Shown: positions 1-10,579 of the stretch, one piece after another
Numbering within the stretch: position 1 is the stretch's first letter
Layout: every line of letters starts with the position of its first letter
Assembly: GCA_039621445.1 (NCBI GenBank)
Contig: CP154956.1
Span: 46,543,291-46,607,290 of the forward strand
Direction: 5' to 3'
From: Euglena gracilis
Lineage: Eukaryota > Euglenida > Euglenophyceae > Euglenales
DNA length: 64,000 nt
Translations under genes and position numbers: made by a program
The notes under the pieces: model-generated
Seen by the model: only the letters and a program-made list of their open reading frames with translations
Databases searched by the model: none
Told to the model about the DNA's origin: nothing

Positions 1-1108
1 TCTCTGAGAGCTTCCAGCCGTTGGACAGCGCTCTCTTGAAGAGAAAATTGGTTGGTGATCCAGGATTGGACATTCGGGTTGGCATCAGGCTCAGGGACAA
101 GGTCAGGTTGCCAGGCGGGTCGGCCGAAGAAAAGTTCAGCGGGGCACAGTTGGGTTGATGAGTGAAGTTGGTTGTTCATCATCCAGGTGCACAGGGGAAC
201 AAGGCGAATCCAATCCTTTGATTTTTGGCTTGCCATCAAACACCGCATGTTTTGTACGACTCTCCGATTCATCCTTTCGCACAAACCATTGTTCTCAGGC
301 CTTCGGGGGGTTGAGAAATTGACTTTCACTTTCATTGCCTTCCGGGCGGATTGCCAAAATCCTGTTTCTGAAACGAAACGCACATCGTCTTCACTGAATA
401 TTTCTTTGGGGCGACCGAACTTCTGAATCCACTCTCTGAACACAAGTTCCAGAACACCTTCAGCATCGATCCGTTTGCGGCAGGGGATGAACTGCGCAAA
501 GCGGAACAAACCACAGACAATTGTCAAAATATAGTCCTTGCCAGGATATTCATCCATCGAGATGAAATCAACATACAAAATTTCATTCACCATCGAAGGG
601 ATCGGCAACGCACCTACCAATCCTCGGTCTTTGGCTGAGTTCGGTTTTGCTTCAGCACAGATTCTGCAAGACAAAATGATTTTCCGAACTTCTTCCATCA
701 GGTCTTTCAGAGTCAGGTCAACGTGGAAATTGCTTTTCAGGAACCAGGTTGTCCATTCGATTCCAGGATGTCCATTGATCGTGTGGCACCAGGCAATTGT
801 GTCGTGCAATTTTCCTTTTGGCAGAACAAGCTTCTTTTCATTCCACAATTTGTTCTCGTCGCGGTAAAACATGGTTCCGTCAAACAGGGTTGCACTGTGA
901 TCCCCCAAACTTGTGCATACTCCTCTTGATAGTCCTGGGCACAAAGGTCCTTCATTTGTTCCAAAGCCCCCATTCTGAGATCAAGCTGGATGTCGATTCT
1001 TTGGAAAGCTTGGCGGGCAAGGTCCTCACTGTCAGCTTGGAAAAGTTCACCAAAGTTGTCACGGGAGAGCATATGTGGGCGGCTGGAGGCGGCCTGGCGC
1101 CTGCGCAC
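1..1108 (-). pseudogene. Retroelement integrase, C-terminus cut by window edge
   Basis: Read on the minus strand this is a retroviral-type integrase, which joins element cDNA to host DNA. An upstream stretch (about 1108-900) has a motif like PHMLSRDN, typical of the RNase H to integrase junction. A +/-1 shift at a G5 run (902-906) then leads into an open frame that reaches base 1 without a stop. Visible in order are an HHCC zinc finger (CHTINGHPG, then CRIC) and a catalytic core with Asp in LYVDFISMD, Asp in SEDDVRF and Glu in RPENNGLCERMN. All three catalytic acids are kept. Codon use is AT-richer than in the large element at 1.8-12.8 kb, and the core motifs differ, so this is another lineage. 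The frameshift may be decay or a homopolymer sequencing error. Family-level placement (Ty3/gypsy or relative) is an inference. Confidence 0.85.
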
Positions 1109-1797
1109 CGGAACTAGCGAATTTCCTGCCCCATTCCGCTACTTTTTTTACCTGTGTACTTTTTCCCCCCAGGTTCTCTCTTTCCGAATGTTTCATCCAA
1201 GAAATTGTGCATGCTGAAGGAAGGAATTTCAAAATATCAATTTGATTTCAAGAAAACAGTTGTCCAAGAAAAGTCAAGCCGGAAGGTCAATCAAAAATCA
1301 AATTCGAAAAAGGGAAGAGCAAGCGGCGCTGGGAAGCAAGGTGAAGGTGTTCTTCCGCCCCCCCCCCCCGCTGCCCTTTTTTTAAGTTCGAACCAGGCTT
1401 TTCCTCCCCCCCCCCTACTGCTTTAGAGGCACCCCCAAGGAGTTGGCCAAAAATACCGTCCCCCCCCCAATTTTTGAATTATTTGGCTGCCGGAACCCAG
1501 GTTCTGGCTGAATTCAGGGACCGAAAGACACAAAAAAACGGAATTTTTGGGGCGCGTGTGCCCAATATTACCGGAGCGAGTGTGACTGTTTTCCCCCACT
1601 CGGCCTGCCGGGGATCCCATTCCGCGCACGGTCACCGAACCGGCGAGAGGGGAAAACTGGTAGCAGAGGCTTGTTCGTTCTACATTGTCCATTGAAGGCC
1701 ATTTTCTCGAGTGCCTTCTTTTTGAAATGCAAAGCGTGCACACCTCCCCAGAATTTTCCACACACGAAGAGGCTGGGCCCACCGGGACACAGACAAG
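1109..1797. other. Non-coding spacer upstream of the chromovirus-like element
   Basis: Mixed-composition DNA with several C homopolymers (about 1360-1470). I see no convincing gene. If the element downstream had a 5' LTR it should end here, but I could not match this stretch to the DNA after 12705, so no LTR is called. Confidence 0.5.
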
Positions 1798-4030
1798 ATG
1801 CCAACCCTTGCGGCGGACTCTGAAGTGGTAGCCCCCACCGCAAGTCTTCCCGATAGCCCTCGGGAAGTGCAAGCAAACACCCCGAAAAAGAACCCCCGAT
1901 CCCCAGCCCCATCCCCACTCCCATCCCCACAATCCGCTTTTCCCGCACTCCCAGCCCCACCCCAACTCCCCCTCATCCCCCTCCAATCCGAGTCCCTAGT
2001 CGATAGCCCTCGAGACTCGTCCCAAGTCCCCCTCCTGTTCTCGAAATCAGCCCAGCCCCAGAGCTGGGACCCGACCCCCTGGCTACCACCCGGGGCCCCA
2101 CCCCCTCAGCTTTTCCCCGGGACCGCACCCTTCCCCCAGCTCATCCCTTCCCTGCCCTTCCCGTTTCCGTTCCCGTCCGAGGTGCCCCACCTGTGGGGCG
2201 TCCCGGAGCTGCAGAGTGAACGGGCCTTCGCAGGCCTGCCGGGGCCCGAGCCCAGCCCCGGGCCACCAAGCAGCCCTGATGAGGGCATGCGGGCCATCAC
2301 ATATCTCCCCGTCCACGAGTGGGGCCCCGGCGAGTCCGAGGGCCGAGGCGGGACTCTCGCCCCCGTGGCTGGCCTCATCCCCTCTGTGCACCCGTCGTTC
2401 CAGTCTGCTCTGCCACCCGTGCCGGTGGCAGTGCCCTCGCCGTCGCAGATGGCGTCCTCGTCCAGCCAAGCCATCACCGCACCGGTGGGAGTGCCGCCTC
2501 CCTACCGGTTCCCCAGCGAACACGCGAGCACCTCCGCCGTGCACGCGCACTTCCGCACCCCACCAACATCGGTCCGGCCGCACAAGGTGCCGCGGCTGGG
2601 ATTCTCCGATGACGAAGGAGATGACGAGGGTGAAGGCGAAGGTGAAGGTGATCAACAACGCCGGGGAGAAGGACCTCGAGATGACGACGAGGAGTGGCTG
2701 GCGGCCGGGGACCAGAGCGAGATGTACGACACCGAGGAGAAGCCGGACGACGTCATGCAGGGCCCCCCCGAGTGGGAGGCGGCATACGCTGCGTTGCAGA
2801 CGCGGATGGACCGCCTCTGCAACACCGTCGACTTCATCGGCTCCAAGGCGAAGGAGATGTGGGACAGCTGGGCGGCCGTGCCAATGGCCGCGGCCATGAA
2901 GGACAAGGTCGACGAGCAAGGAGTGGCGGTACAAGTGCTGAAGAAAAGGATGGAGGCCCAAGAAGGGGCCCACGTGGACCTGATGGAGAACGTGGTGAAG
3001 GTAAAGACGACATCGTCAGACTACGTCAAGGAATATCACAACTCCACAAGCTCATGCCCATGGTGGCCACGGCGGAGGAGGGGATGACAAGAGTGAAGAA
3101 GTACAACCACGACGCGCTCGGAGACTTCGGTGAAGATCTCCGAAGGATCCGGGCGAAGGTGAAGGAGGCGGAAGACAACGCCGCGGCCGCGGTGATGGCG
3201 GTGAAGAGCGGCGTACCGACGAGTGGACTCACCGAGCTGGTGGAGGTGGCCCACCTCAAGACCGCGGTGCAGGAGCTGCTGCAGGAGAAGGAGCGGCAGC
3301 GGGCCGAGAACGTGCAGCTGCAGGGGAAGCTCAACGCCATCGAGGTGCAGATGGCCGCCTTCACCGCCAGGGTGCAGGCGACTGCAGTGGCGCAGGGCAA
3401 GGCGGTGGAGGTGGCGCCGCGCCTGGTGGAGCAGCTGCAAGACCTGCAGGCCGAGAACGCCTGGACGAACGAGCAGGTCAAGTTCCTGGTGTCGCAGGTG
3501 TCGACCCTCACCAACAAGGTGGAGGCAGCCGTGGCCAAGGAGCCAAAGGCCGCAGAGCTGCCGCCGCTGATCGTGGGGAGGATCCAGAAGGTGGAGACGG
3601 AGACCCAGAAGGTGGGAGCCCAAGCCCAAGGGCTGACCGTGGCCGTGCAACGGCTCGCCGCGGACAGCCCCGGTGACAAGATCCGGGTGGTGGAGACCGA
3701 AGTGCAGAAGGTGAACGTCCAGACGCAAGCCGTGGTGACGGCCGTGCAGCGGCTGGACCAGATCGTCTCGAAGGTGATCGTATCCTCCCAAGCCAAGGCG
3801 GTGCCGGCCATGCCCCGCCAAGGCTCCGCCACCCCCGGCCGAGCAGCAGCCGGAGCCGGTGGCCCGGAAGCAACCGCTGTCGGAGGTGAGGACGGTCCAG
3901 ATGGAGAAGCCCATGCAGGAGGAGTCCGTGGTGCAGGAGAAGCCGTCGTCCACCCTCCGACCAGCTCTCCGGCTGGTCCGGAAGCAGGCCGCGGCGGGAG
4001 GGGGCGGCGTGCCGCCCCTCAATCGCGCGC
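1798..4030 (+). pseudogene. Gag N-terminal region: proline-rich then coiled-coil
   Basis: The first ATG of the GC-rich block is at 1798. Roughly the first 220 residues are very rich in Pro and Ser with many SPLPSP-type repeats. An acidic patch rich in DEGEGEG follows. The next ~300 residues are Ala/Glu/Gln/Lys-rich heptad-like sequence (for example AVQELLQEKERQRAENVQLQ), predicting a long coiled coil. The frame shifts near 3010-3050 and again near 3840, so this copy does not read as one chain. Position just before a capsid-like region points to a structural Gag role, perhaps oligomerisation. No enzyme motif is seen. It could instead be a separate ORF1, but spacing and continuous composition favour Gag. 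Confidence 0.6.
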
Positions 4031-5416
4031 CTGACCACCCCGTCCGCCGTCCCCGTCGCCAGCGCGTCCACGGTGCGAGAGGTCCGCATCGCCCCGGTGC
4101 AGGCCCAGCCAGCGGCCCTGCACTTCCTCCCGGCGCCGCTGGTGGACTGCGTCATCGGCCTCCACCCGGGCCGGTTCTCCGGGCATCCGGAGGACTGGCC
4201 GCAGTGGCGGAGGCGATGGCTCCTGTTCCTTCGGGAACTCGAGCAGGCGTGGCCGTCCATCACGTCAGCTCAGCGCCTCGCCATGTTCCGCGCGGCTCTG
4301 GACGAGGCCACGGTGCTGATGCTGGACGAGGAGATCGAGACCAAGGGGGAGGTGGAGTATGCAGTGCTGTTTGCGGAGGTGGACCTGGCGAAAGGCGGCG
4401 AGGACAAGGAGGTCCTGCGGCGGCGAATGAGGAAGCTGAAGCTGGTGACGAGCGGGAAGCTGACCGAGAAGTCCTGGAGGGAGTACTACGCGCAGATGGC
4501 GTCCATGGCGAGGCAGGTGGGCATGGAGGAGGAGGAGCTGGGGAAGCCCCAGGTGGAGGCCATGCCCCTCCACCCCTGGCGCCGGAAGGTGGCGCAGGAG
4601 GAGGACAAGCGGGTGGACCACCGGTCCATCGTGCTGGAGGGGCTGCCTATGGACACGACGGTGGAGGAGGTGAAGGAGATGATCAAGCAAGAGACCACGG
4701 TGGCTCCCGCTTCGGTGCGGAAGGCGGGGCGCCGCTTCGTGGTGGTGCCGGTGGGCGACGAGCACCGCACCCTGGTGAAGGCCGTGTACGACCGCCAGCG
4801 GCTCGAGGGCGGCAGCACCGTCACGGTGACGGCCGACTCGTGCGATCTACCGGCGAAGGACATCCACAACTTCATGGTGAGATGGCTGCGGATGGAGGCG
4901 AAGATGGCCCCCGAGAAGGAGAAGGAGATCCCGGAGAAGCGGCCGGTACCACGGTGGCAGCGGGACGTGGAGGTCGACGACACCACCGAGGAGCCGTACA
5001 TCCAGGAGGTGGAGAAGACGAACGTGCCGCCGAAGAAGGAGAAGCAAGCACAGCAACCACGCCCGCCAACGCCGCTGGTGCCCGCGCCCCAAGGCAAAGG
5101 ACAAGGCCAAGGGGGACGTGGGTACCCAGAGCAGTGGTCATCGAGCCCATGGACGAGTGAAGAAGGAAAAGGAAATGGTGGATACCAAGCCGAGCAGTGG
5201 CCATCGAGTGCATGGCAAGGAAATGAAGGAAAAGGAAAAGGTGGTGGGTACCAAGCCGAGCAATGGACATCGATTGCCCCAAGACAAGACGAAGGCAAAG
5301 GAAAAGGCAAGGCGAAGGGTGGAGCCAAAGGAGATCAAGGAAAAGGAAAGTCCAAGGGCAAAGGCAAGGACGGCAAGAGCAACGTCTCGGCCGTCCAGGA
5401 GCAGTATCATGAGTGA
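4031..5416 (+). pseudogene. Gag capsid-like domain with basic Gly/Lys-rich tail
   Basis: One open frame runs to the TGA at 5414. Near its start is FSGHPEDWPQWRRRWLLFL, resembling the start of retrotransposon Gag capsids (F-x-G-x-x-x-D-W-x-x-W). A helical segment of ~150 residues follows. The last ~90 residues are Gly/Lys/Gln-rich with EGKGKGKAKGG-type repeats and three near-copies of a GYQAEQW unit. The basic tail probably binds nucleic acid in place of the usual zinc knuckle, since no CCHC motif is seen. The reading frame enters this region from another frame near 4000-4030. The next segment, with the methyltransferase, continues in the same frame after the stop. Confidence 0.7.
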
Positions 5417-5434
5417 CGGGGCCGCCCAGGCCCC
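5408..5434 (+). promoter_or_regulatory. Candidate stop-codon readthrough site between Gag and methyltransferase/Pol
   Basis: Gag ends in TGA at 5414-5416 followed directly by CGG, and the same frame stays open beyond it into the methyltransferase. UGA-CGG is one of the known leaky stop contexts in plant RNA viruses. From 5418 the RNA can form a hairpin, GGGGCC (5418-5423), loop GCCCA, GGCCCC (5429-5434). The hairpin starts closer to the stop than in most known cases. Function is inferred from context only. Confidence 0.45.
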
Positions 5435-6585
5435 AGGGATGGGTGTCTGGGCCGGCCGTCAAATCCCAACGCCAGCGTGAGCGTGCGGGCAATCACCCAA
5501 GAGCCCCGCACGCCCCCCAGACCCAGCAAGCCCCAAATCTCCCAAGGAGGGGAGAGACCGTGCCCGGAAGCACACGGTCAAGGCGGGGCCCATCAGATTT
5601 CGACAAACAACTACTGGTCCGTGCTACAGAAGAAGTCCCGCCGTTCCGAGCAACCGTCTGCGGCGCGACCGGTCTCGTCTGCGCAGTCCTCGCCCCCCGC
5701 CAAGCCAGCAGCGTCCCTGTCATCGTCTACGCGGCATCGAGCCACCGCGACGCCCCCAGCCCGGCAGCAGCAGGAGCGAGCACCGCGCCAGCCCGCGTCA
5801 AGCCGGACGACGCTGCCCCCGCCATCAGCAGCGCCGTCAGCGGCACCACGCTCCGCACCCGCAGCGACTGGCTCCCCGTTCCCCCCGCAAAGCGCACCGT
5901 CCTCCCGGGCGGCACCGAAGCCGGCTGCATCGTCACCGACAACCTCGACGCCGAAGCGGTGGGCACTGGACCTGTTCTCCGGAACGGGTTCGGTGAAGCG
6001 GGCGCTGGAGAAGCTCGGCTACTCCGTCGTCTCGGAGGACGCCGACCCGCGGTGGAAGGCGGACAAAACGGTGGACGTGCGGCGCTGGCGGTACTGGGAG
6101 GAGTACTGGCCCGGCGACTTCGAGCTGGTCGCCGCCTCGCCGCCGTGCACCGAGTACTCCAGCGCGATGACGACCAGGAGGCGGCGGCTGCGGAAGGCCG
6201 ACTTCCTGGTCCGCAAGACGAAGGAGATCATCGCCTACCTGCGGCCGTCCCCGTGGTGGCTGGAGAATCCCCGCTATGGGAAACTCCGCCACCGCAAGGT
6301 CGTCGAGGACATGCAGTACGTTGACGTGGACTACTGCATGTTGAGGCGTGGGGCTATCGCAAGCCCACACGCTTCTGGATCGCGGACTCCATGGCCCCCA
6401 TGCAGGACGTCGTGTGCGACGGCCAGTGCGAGAACATTGTGGAAGAGCAAGGTGGACGACGACATCATCGACGGCAGTTGGGTGGGGCATCCCAGCAGCG
6501 CGGCACCTGAGAGCAGGCGTATCGCATCCCCGAAGCTGTCGTCCGATACCTGTGCGAGCGCACCCCACCAACCTGCCAAGCAGCC
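5417..6585 (+). pseudogene. Retrotransposon-borne DNA (cytosine-5) methyltransferase
   Basis: A Pro/Ser/Ala-rich linker (5417-5950) leads into a compact C5-methyltransferase that would transfer a methyl group from S-adenosylmethionine to cytosine in DNA. Visible motifs are motif I LDLFSGTGS (about 5963-5989), an acidic residue after strand 2 (EDADPRW), motif IV with catalytic Cys AASPPCTEYS (6130-6160) and motif VI WWLENPRYG (6256-6282). Then comes VDYCM. A frameshift near 6345 moves the frame, and motif VIII-like YRKPTRFW follows at 6355-6378. A C-terminal stretch resembling YRIPEAVVRYL comes after an in-frame TGA at 6508. No separate target recognition domain is obvious; the enzyme is short, like phage and protist-element enzymes of this type. 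Catalytic residues are intact but the chain is broken in this copy. Confidence 0.85.
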
Positions 6586-7230
6586 GTGCCGCCCAGCGCG
6601 ATACCGCCGTCGCCGGCACCCGCACCCGCGTCCGCCACCGCACCGCCAAGCCGGACGGCGCTGCCCCCGCAAGCAGCGGCGCTGTCCCGAGCTCCGCGCC
6701 AACGACCGCCATCGTGCACCCGCCAAGCATCGTGCACCCCCGCCGAGCCGCACGATCCACCCGCCGAGACCGTCACCACCGCCGCCGAGGAGCCCCACCC
6801 CCCGCAGAAGGTCCACAAGGTCACCGTCCGTCCGTGGCAGTACCGCCCCAGCCGGCCTTTCCAGGTGGGCCGCATGGAGAGGCGGGGCGGCAGCTACCAG
6901 CTGATGCTGGATGTGGTCATCCAGATCGACGGCTGGGAGGAGAAGGCGAAGGCCCTCATCGACACGGGGGCGCAGACGTCGCTGATCCGTCAGGATTTGT
7001 TCCCGAACGGATGTTTCCGCCGCAGTGAGCGGCCACTGCTGCTGCGGACCGTGAACGGCGACCTGCTGGCGGGCGGCAGCAACGAGGCGGACGTCCTCCT
7101 GGTGTTCCGCGAGGAACGAAGGAGAGAGGGGTGGAGGAGTGAAGAGGTGGCACAGCCAGATCACCGTCCATGACGGTGATATAGGGTGTGACCTGATTCT
7201 GGGTTACCCCTGGCTGAAAGAGCACAGGCT
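6586..7230 (+). pseudogene. Pol aspartic protease (retropepsin-like)
   Basis: After a Pro/Ala/Ser-rich linker (6586-6780) comes a retropepsin-like domain that would cleave the polyprotein. The active-site motif is KALIDTGAQTSL (about 6949-6985). The second hallmark, hydrophobic-hydrophobic-Gly, is DLILGYPWL (about 7190-7217). Between the two the frame changes (near 7110-7160, in a G/A-rich stretch), so this copy reads the active site in one frame and the C-terminal half in the frame that continues into reverse transcriptase. The DTGA form with Ala after Gly is usual for retroelement proteases. Only one half-domain is present, as expected for a homodimer. Confidence 0.8.
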
Positions 7231-9329
7231 GGATGTGCAACCCTGGCGGGATGCACTGCAGCTCCACGACGACCCCCGATGGGTCATCGCCGGCACCAAA
7301 GCAAGCGAGATCGCAGCGCTAAGCACACGCACCCACGCGACCGTCCGAGCCCGCAGCCCGTCGCCGTTGCCCCGCACGCCGTCCGAAGTGGAGGAGGAGA
7401 CGGAGGCCGAGGTGAGGAAGATGAGGCTCACCGTCGGGGTCAACAGCCCCGACGGAGACGAGGAGGACGAGGCCTTGGACGCCGAGGAGGAGGCAATGGT
7501 GGCCAAGGTGCTGGTCGACGCGGCCAAGGAGGCGAAGGAAGTCCGTGGGGTGGTCGCGGCCGAGGCGGAGGAGCAGCATCCGCTGGCCGTCCAGCTGCGC
7601 GCCGAGATCCTCGAGGAGTTCGAGGGCCGCGTCTTCTGCTACCGCGTCCACCCTGATCCGCCGCCCCGAGGCCAGAACGGGATGGCGGTGCTGCGCCTCA
7701 AGCCAAACGCCCAGCTGGTGGTGGGGAGGCTGATCCACCTGAAGGGCGAGCGGCTGGAGGCGCTGCGGGAGATGGAGGAGGAGTGCCGCCGCGACCGGAA
7801 GGTGGAGCCGGGCCGCGGCCCGTGGCGGGCGGCGGCCTTCCCGATTCGGAAGAAGAACGGGAAGTGGAGGATGGTGTGTGGCTACGCGGTGATGAACCTG
7901 CAGATCATGGCGGACAGCGACCCCTTGCCCTTGACGGAGGAGATCGTGGCGGAGCAGGCGAAGCGCACCCTCTTCAGCACCATCGACTTGCGGGACGCAT
8001 TCCACCAGATGGCCTTGGCGGAGGAGAGCCGACCGGTGACGAACGTCCAGCTGCCGGGTGGGCTGTGGCAGTGGCGTGTGGTCCCGCAGGGGATCAACGT
8101 CGGGCCCGCCCTCCTGCAGCGGGACATCGACGCCACCTGCGCGGCGGTGAAGGCGCACTCCCGCCCGTACTTCGACGACATCATCGTCAGCACGCGGCAG
8201 GGAGCGGCGGAGACGGACGAGGAGTTCTACCAGAAGCACGTCCGAGACGTCCGTGAGACGTTGCTGGCCTTGGAGAAGGATAGATGGGTCAGCGATAGCC
8301 GCAAGGTCAAGCTCTTCATGAGGCAGGTCGAGTTCGTGGGGCATGTCCTGGGGCACGGCAGGAGGGCGCCTGCCCCAGGCAAGCTGTCGGCGGTGCAGCA
8401 CTGGCAGCTGCCGCCGACGGTCAGCAGTCTCCGCGCGTTTCTCGGCGTCTGCAATTACTATGCGGGCTATGTGAGACTGTACGCGGAGCTGGCGGCACCG
8501 TTGCAAGAGAAGCTGAAGTTGCCGAGGGAGCTGACCAAGGCAGGATCCAAGCACCCAGTGGTGTGGACGGAGCAGGAGAAGGAGGCGTTCGACAAGCTGA
8601 AGAAGGCCCTGGTTGCCGACCTGGAGCTGTACCAAATCGACCCAGCCAAGCCGTTCGTCCTGCGCACCGACGCGTCGGACTAAGCCATCGGAGCGGTGCT
8701 GGAGCAGTTCCCGAAGATCGACGGCGTGCCGCGGGTGGAGGACCTGCCACCGGGGGCCTTTGTCCCGGTGGCCCTCATGTCCCGGAAGCTCACCGAGGGG
8801 CAGCGCCTTAGGTGGGATGTCAGGGACAAGGAGACGTACGCCGTGGTGGCCGCCCTCGACAAGTGGGCGGGCTTCCTGCTGGACAACGAGATCCTCGTCC
8901 TGACCGACCACCGCAGCCTGGAGTCGTGGTACAAGGAGTACGTCGCCGGAGTGGGCCCGCAGGGGAGGCGGGCCAGATGGCATGCGAAGCTCAACGAGTT
9001 CCGCACCACCGTGGTGCACGTCCCCGGCGAGACCAACGTGGTGGGCGATGCCATGTCCCGCTGGGCCTACCCGGCCTCGCAAGGCTGGCGAGACACCTCG
9101 TGGCACGGCACCGAGGCCGACACGAAGGAGATGAAGGCCCACATCCTGGAGGAGAAGCTGCGCGAGAAGTCCACCCCGAAGGCGGTGCACCCCGAGGACG
9201 AGGAGACCAAGGCGGAGCAAGTGGAGAGCTCAGCCATGAAGGAGGGGAGAGAGCTGGCCGTCATCCAGCTGATCCCGCTCCAGTCGTTCGCCGCGGTCCC
9301 GTCAGCGTCCCACATCGCCGTCACCACGC
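7231..9329 (+). pseudogene. Reverse transcriptase and RNase H
   Basis: One frame carries a linker rich in Glu, then reverse transcriptase. Motif A is FSTIDLRDAFHQM (Asp present), the primer-grip-side motif is VVPQGINVGPALLQR, and the catalytic YxDD box reads YFDDIIV (8168-8188). The connection and start of RNase H show FLGVCNYYAGY and LRTDASD. At 8681 a TAA stands where relatives normally have a Tyr codon (DASD-Y-AIGAVLEQ). The same frame then continues with ETYAVVAALDKW and LTDHRSLESW, the further RNase H acids, so apart from one nonsense codon the domain is whole. A GDAMSRW motif marks the RNase H to integrase linker. The frame is cut at 9329 by a hAT-type insertion. Confidence 0.9.
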
Positions 9330-9991
9330 TAAGGTTGGACGATTAATCTTAATCGACGGCACCGAACGATTAATGCCGATTAATCGGGGGGTGGCGAACG
9401 ATTACCGAACGATTAATGCCCCCTTTGGGTTCCTAGCATTATGATGACCAACAAACACTTCATTTCCCTTGAAAAATAATGTTTTGAAAAAAGATATTTT
9501 GCCACAGCTTAAACGGGAGGTGGGGCAATGGGTGACCCGAAATGGCCCTTTGGGCATCACTGCTCGGCCACTTCCTCAGCCTGTGCAATTTTAGGAGGCG
9601 GTTGCTTTGCATGTGCCGATTTTGGCCAAAGTTGCCATTGCAATTTTCAGCCTTGGTGTTTCAGAAGCTTGTGTTGAGCGCAGTTTTTCTCACCAGAGTC
9701 TCCTGCATAGCGACTTGCGCGCTAAGCTGGATGACTCTTCCATCTGTGCTCTGATGTCTGTGCGTCGTTTGTTTCCTAACGGGTCTCCCCCAAAAGAAAG
9801 CAACACACAGTGACATTTCTGTGAGACAGAGCCTCCAAAATGATCAATCCCAAGTGTTTTCTTGCACTGCTTTTTCAATGGTTTCCTTGGGAAGACCGAT
9901 TATTTCGATTAATCACCCCCTGGCCGAATGAACGATTAATCAAGGGGTGGCGAACGATTAATCAAAAAATCGATTAATCGAAACAACCTTA
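9330..9991 (+). mobile_element. hAT-derived element, copy 1 (662 bp), inserted in pol
   Basis: Ends are perfect 8-bp inverted repeats, TAAGGTTG at 9330 and CAACCTTA to 9991. They are flanked by a perfect 7-bp duplication, ACCACGC at 9323-9329 and 9992-9998. Both subterminal regions carry many copies of CGATTAATC, likely transposase binding sites. The interior keeps only the 3' coding end of a hAT transposase. Most of the transposase is missing, so it is non-autonomous. A copy of equal length lies inverted at 10580-11241 and matches it everywhere I compared. Confidence 0.9.
9607..9813 (+). pseudogene. hAT transposase C-terminal dimerisation fragment (copy 1)
   Basis: 68 residues with VPILAKVAIAIFSLGVSEACVERSFS, read in two parts as VPILAKVAIAIFSLGV and SEACVERSFS, then LHSDLRAKLDD and ALMSVRRLF. 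This is the pattern of the hAT C-terminal dimerisation domain (pilaklAl..l.ipaSsa.vERsFS....i.s..R.rL....v..Lm.v). No BED zinc finger or catalytic DDE region is present in the element, so it is a remnant, not an active enzyme. Confidence 0.8.
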
Positions 9992-10579
9992 ACCACGCGC
10001 AGCCGCCTCGACACGCAGCGCAACGCCCGAGACGCCCCAGCAGACCCCCCGCACGGAACGCGATCCGAGCACCCACGCGAGATGCACCCGTCAGCCTCGT
10101 CACCCGCGGCCGCAGCAGTCCCACCGTCGGCATCGTCTGCGGCAGTCCCACCGTCTGCGTCGTGCATCGCACCATCGTCCAACGCGCCGTCGCCGGTCCC
10201 ATCACCAGCACCGCAGTCCACCGCACCGCAGTCCATCGCACCGTCAGCAACGCCCACAGCCGGTGTGTCATCACCGGCCATGCCCGTCCCAGTGGTTGCA
10301 GCCGGTGTGCCGTCACCGGCCGCATCAGTCCCGTCTGCAGCGCCCACAGCAGGTGTGCCGTCAACCGCTGATCCCGTGCCCCCGCAGCCTGACCTGGACA
10401 TCAACGTCTTCGACATGGACTGGAGCAAGGCGTATGCGGTGTGCCCGCGCTAGAAGCCCGTCTGGGATCAGGCCCACAACGGCCCGGGCTGTCCCAGCGG
10501 GTTCCAGCTCGTGGATGGGCGGCTCGTCTCGGCGGGGAGGTGGTGTGTGCCGAGCGGGCTGCTGGCGGAGGTGCTGAGG
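9992..10579 (+). pseudogene. Pol linker between RNase H and integrase, stranded between two insertions
   Basis: This segment is open in the same frame as reverse transcriptase once copy 1 and one target duplication (669 bp, a multiple of three) are discounted. It is Ala/Pro/Ser/Val-rich with repeats like SATPTAGVSSPA, then DLDINVFDMDWSKAYAVCPR, an in-frame TAG at 10451, and VWDQAHNGPGCPSG and onward to the second insertion. The low-complexity part looks like a flexible spacer. I assign no enzymatic role. Confidence 0.6.
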
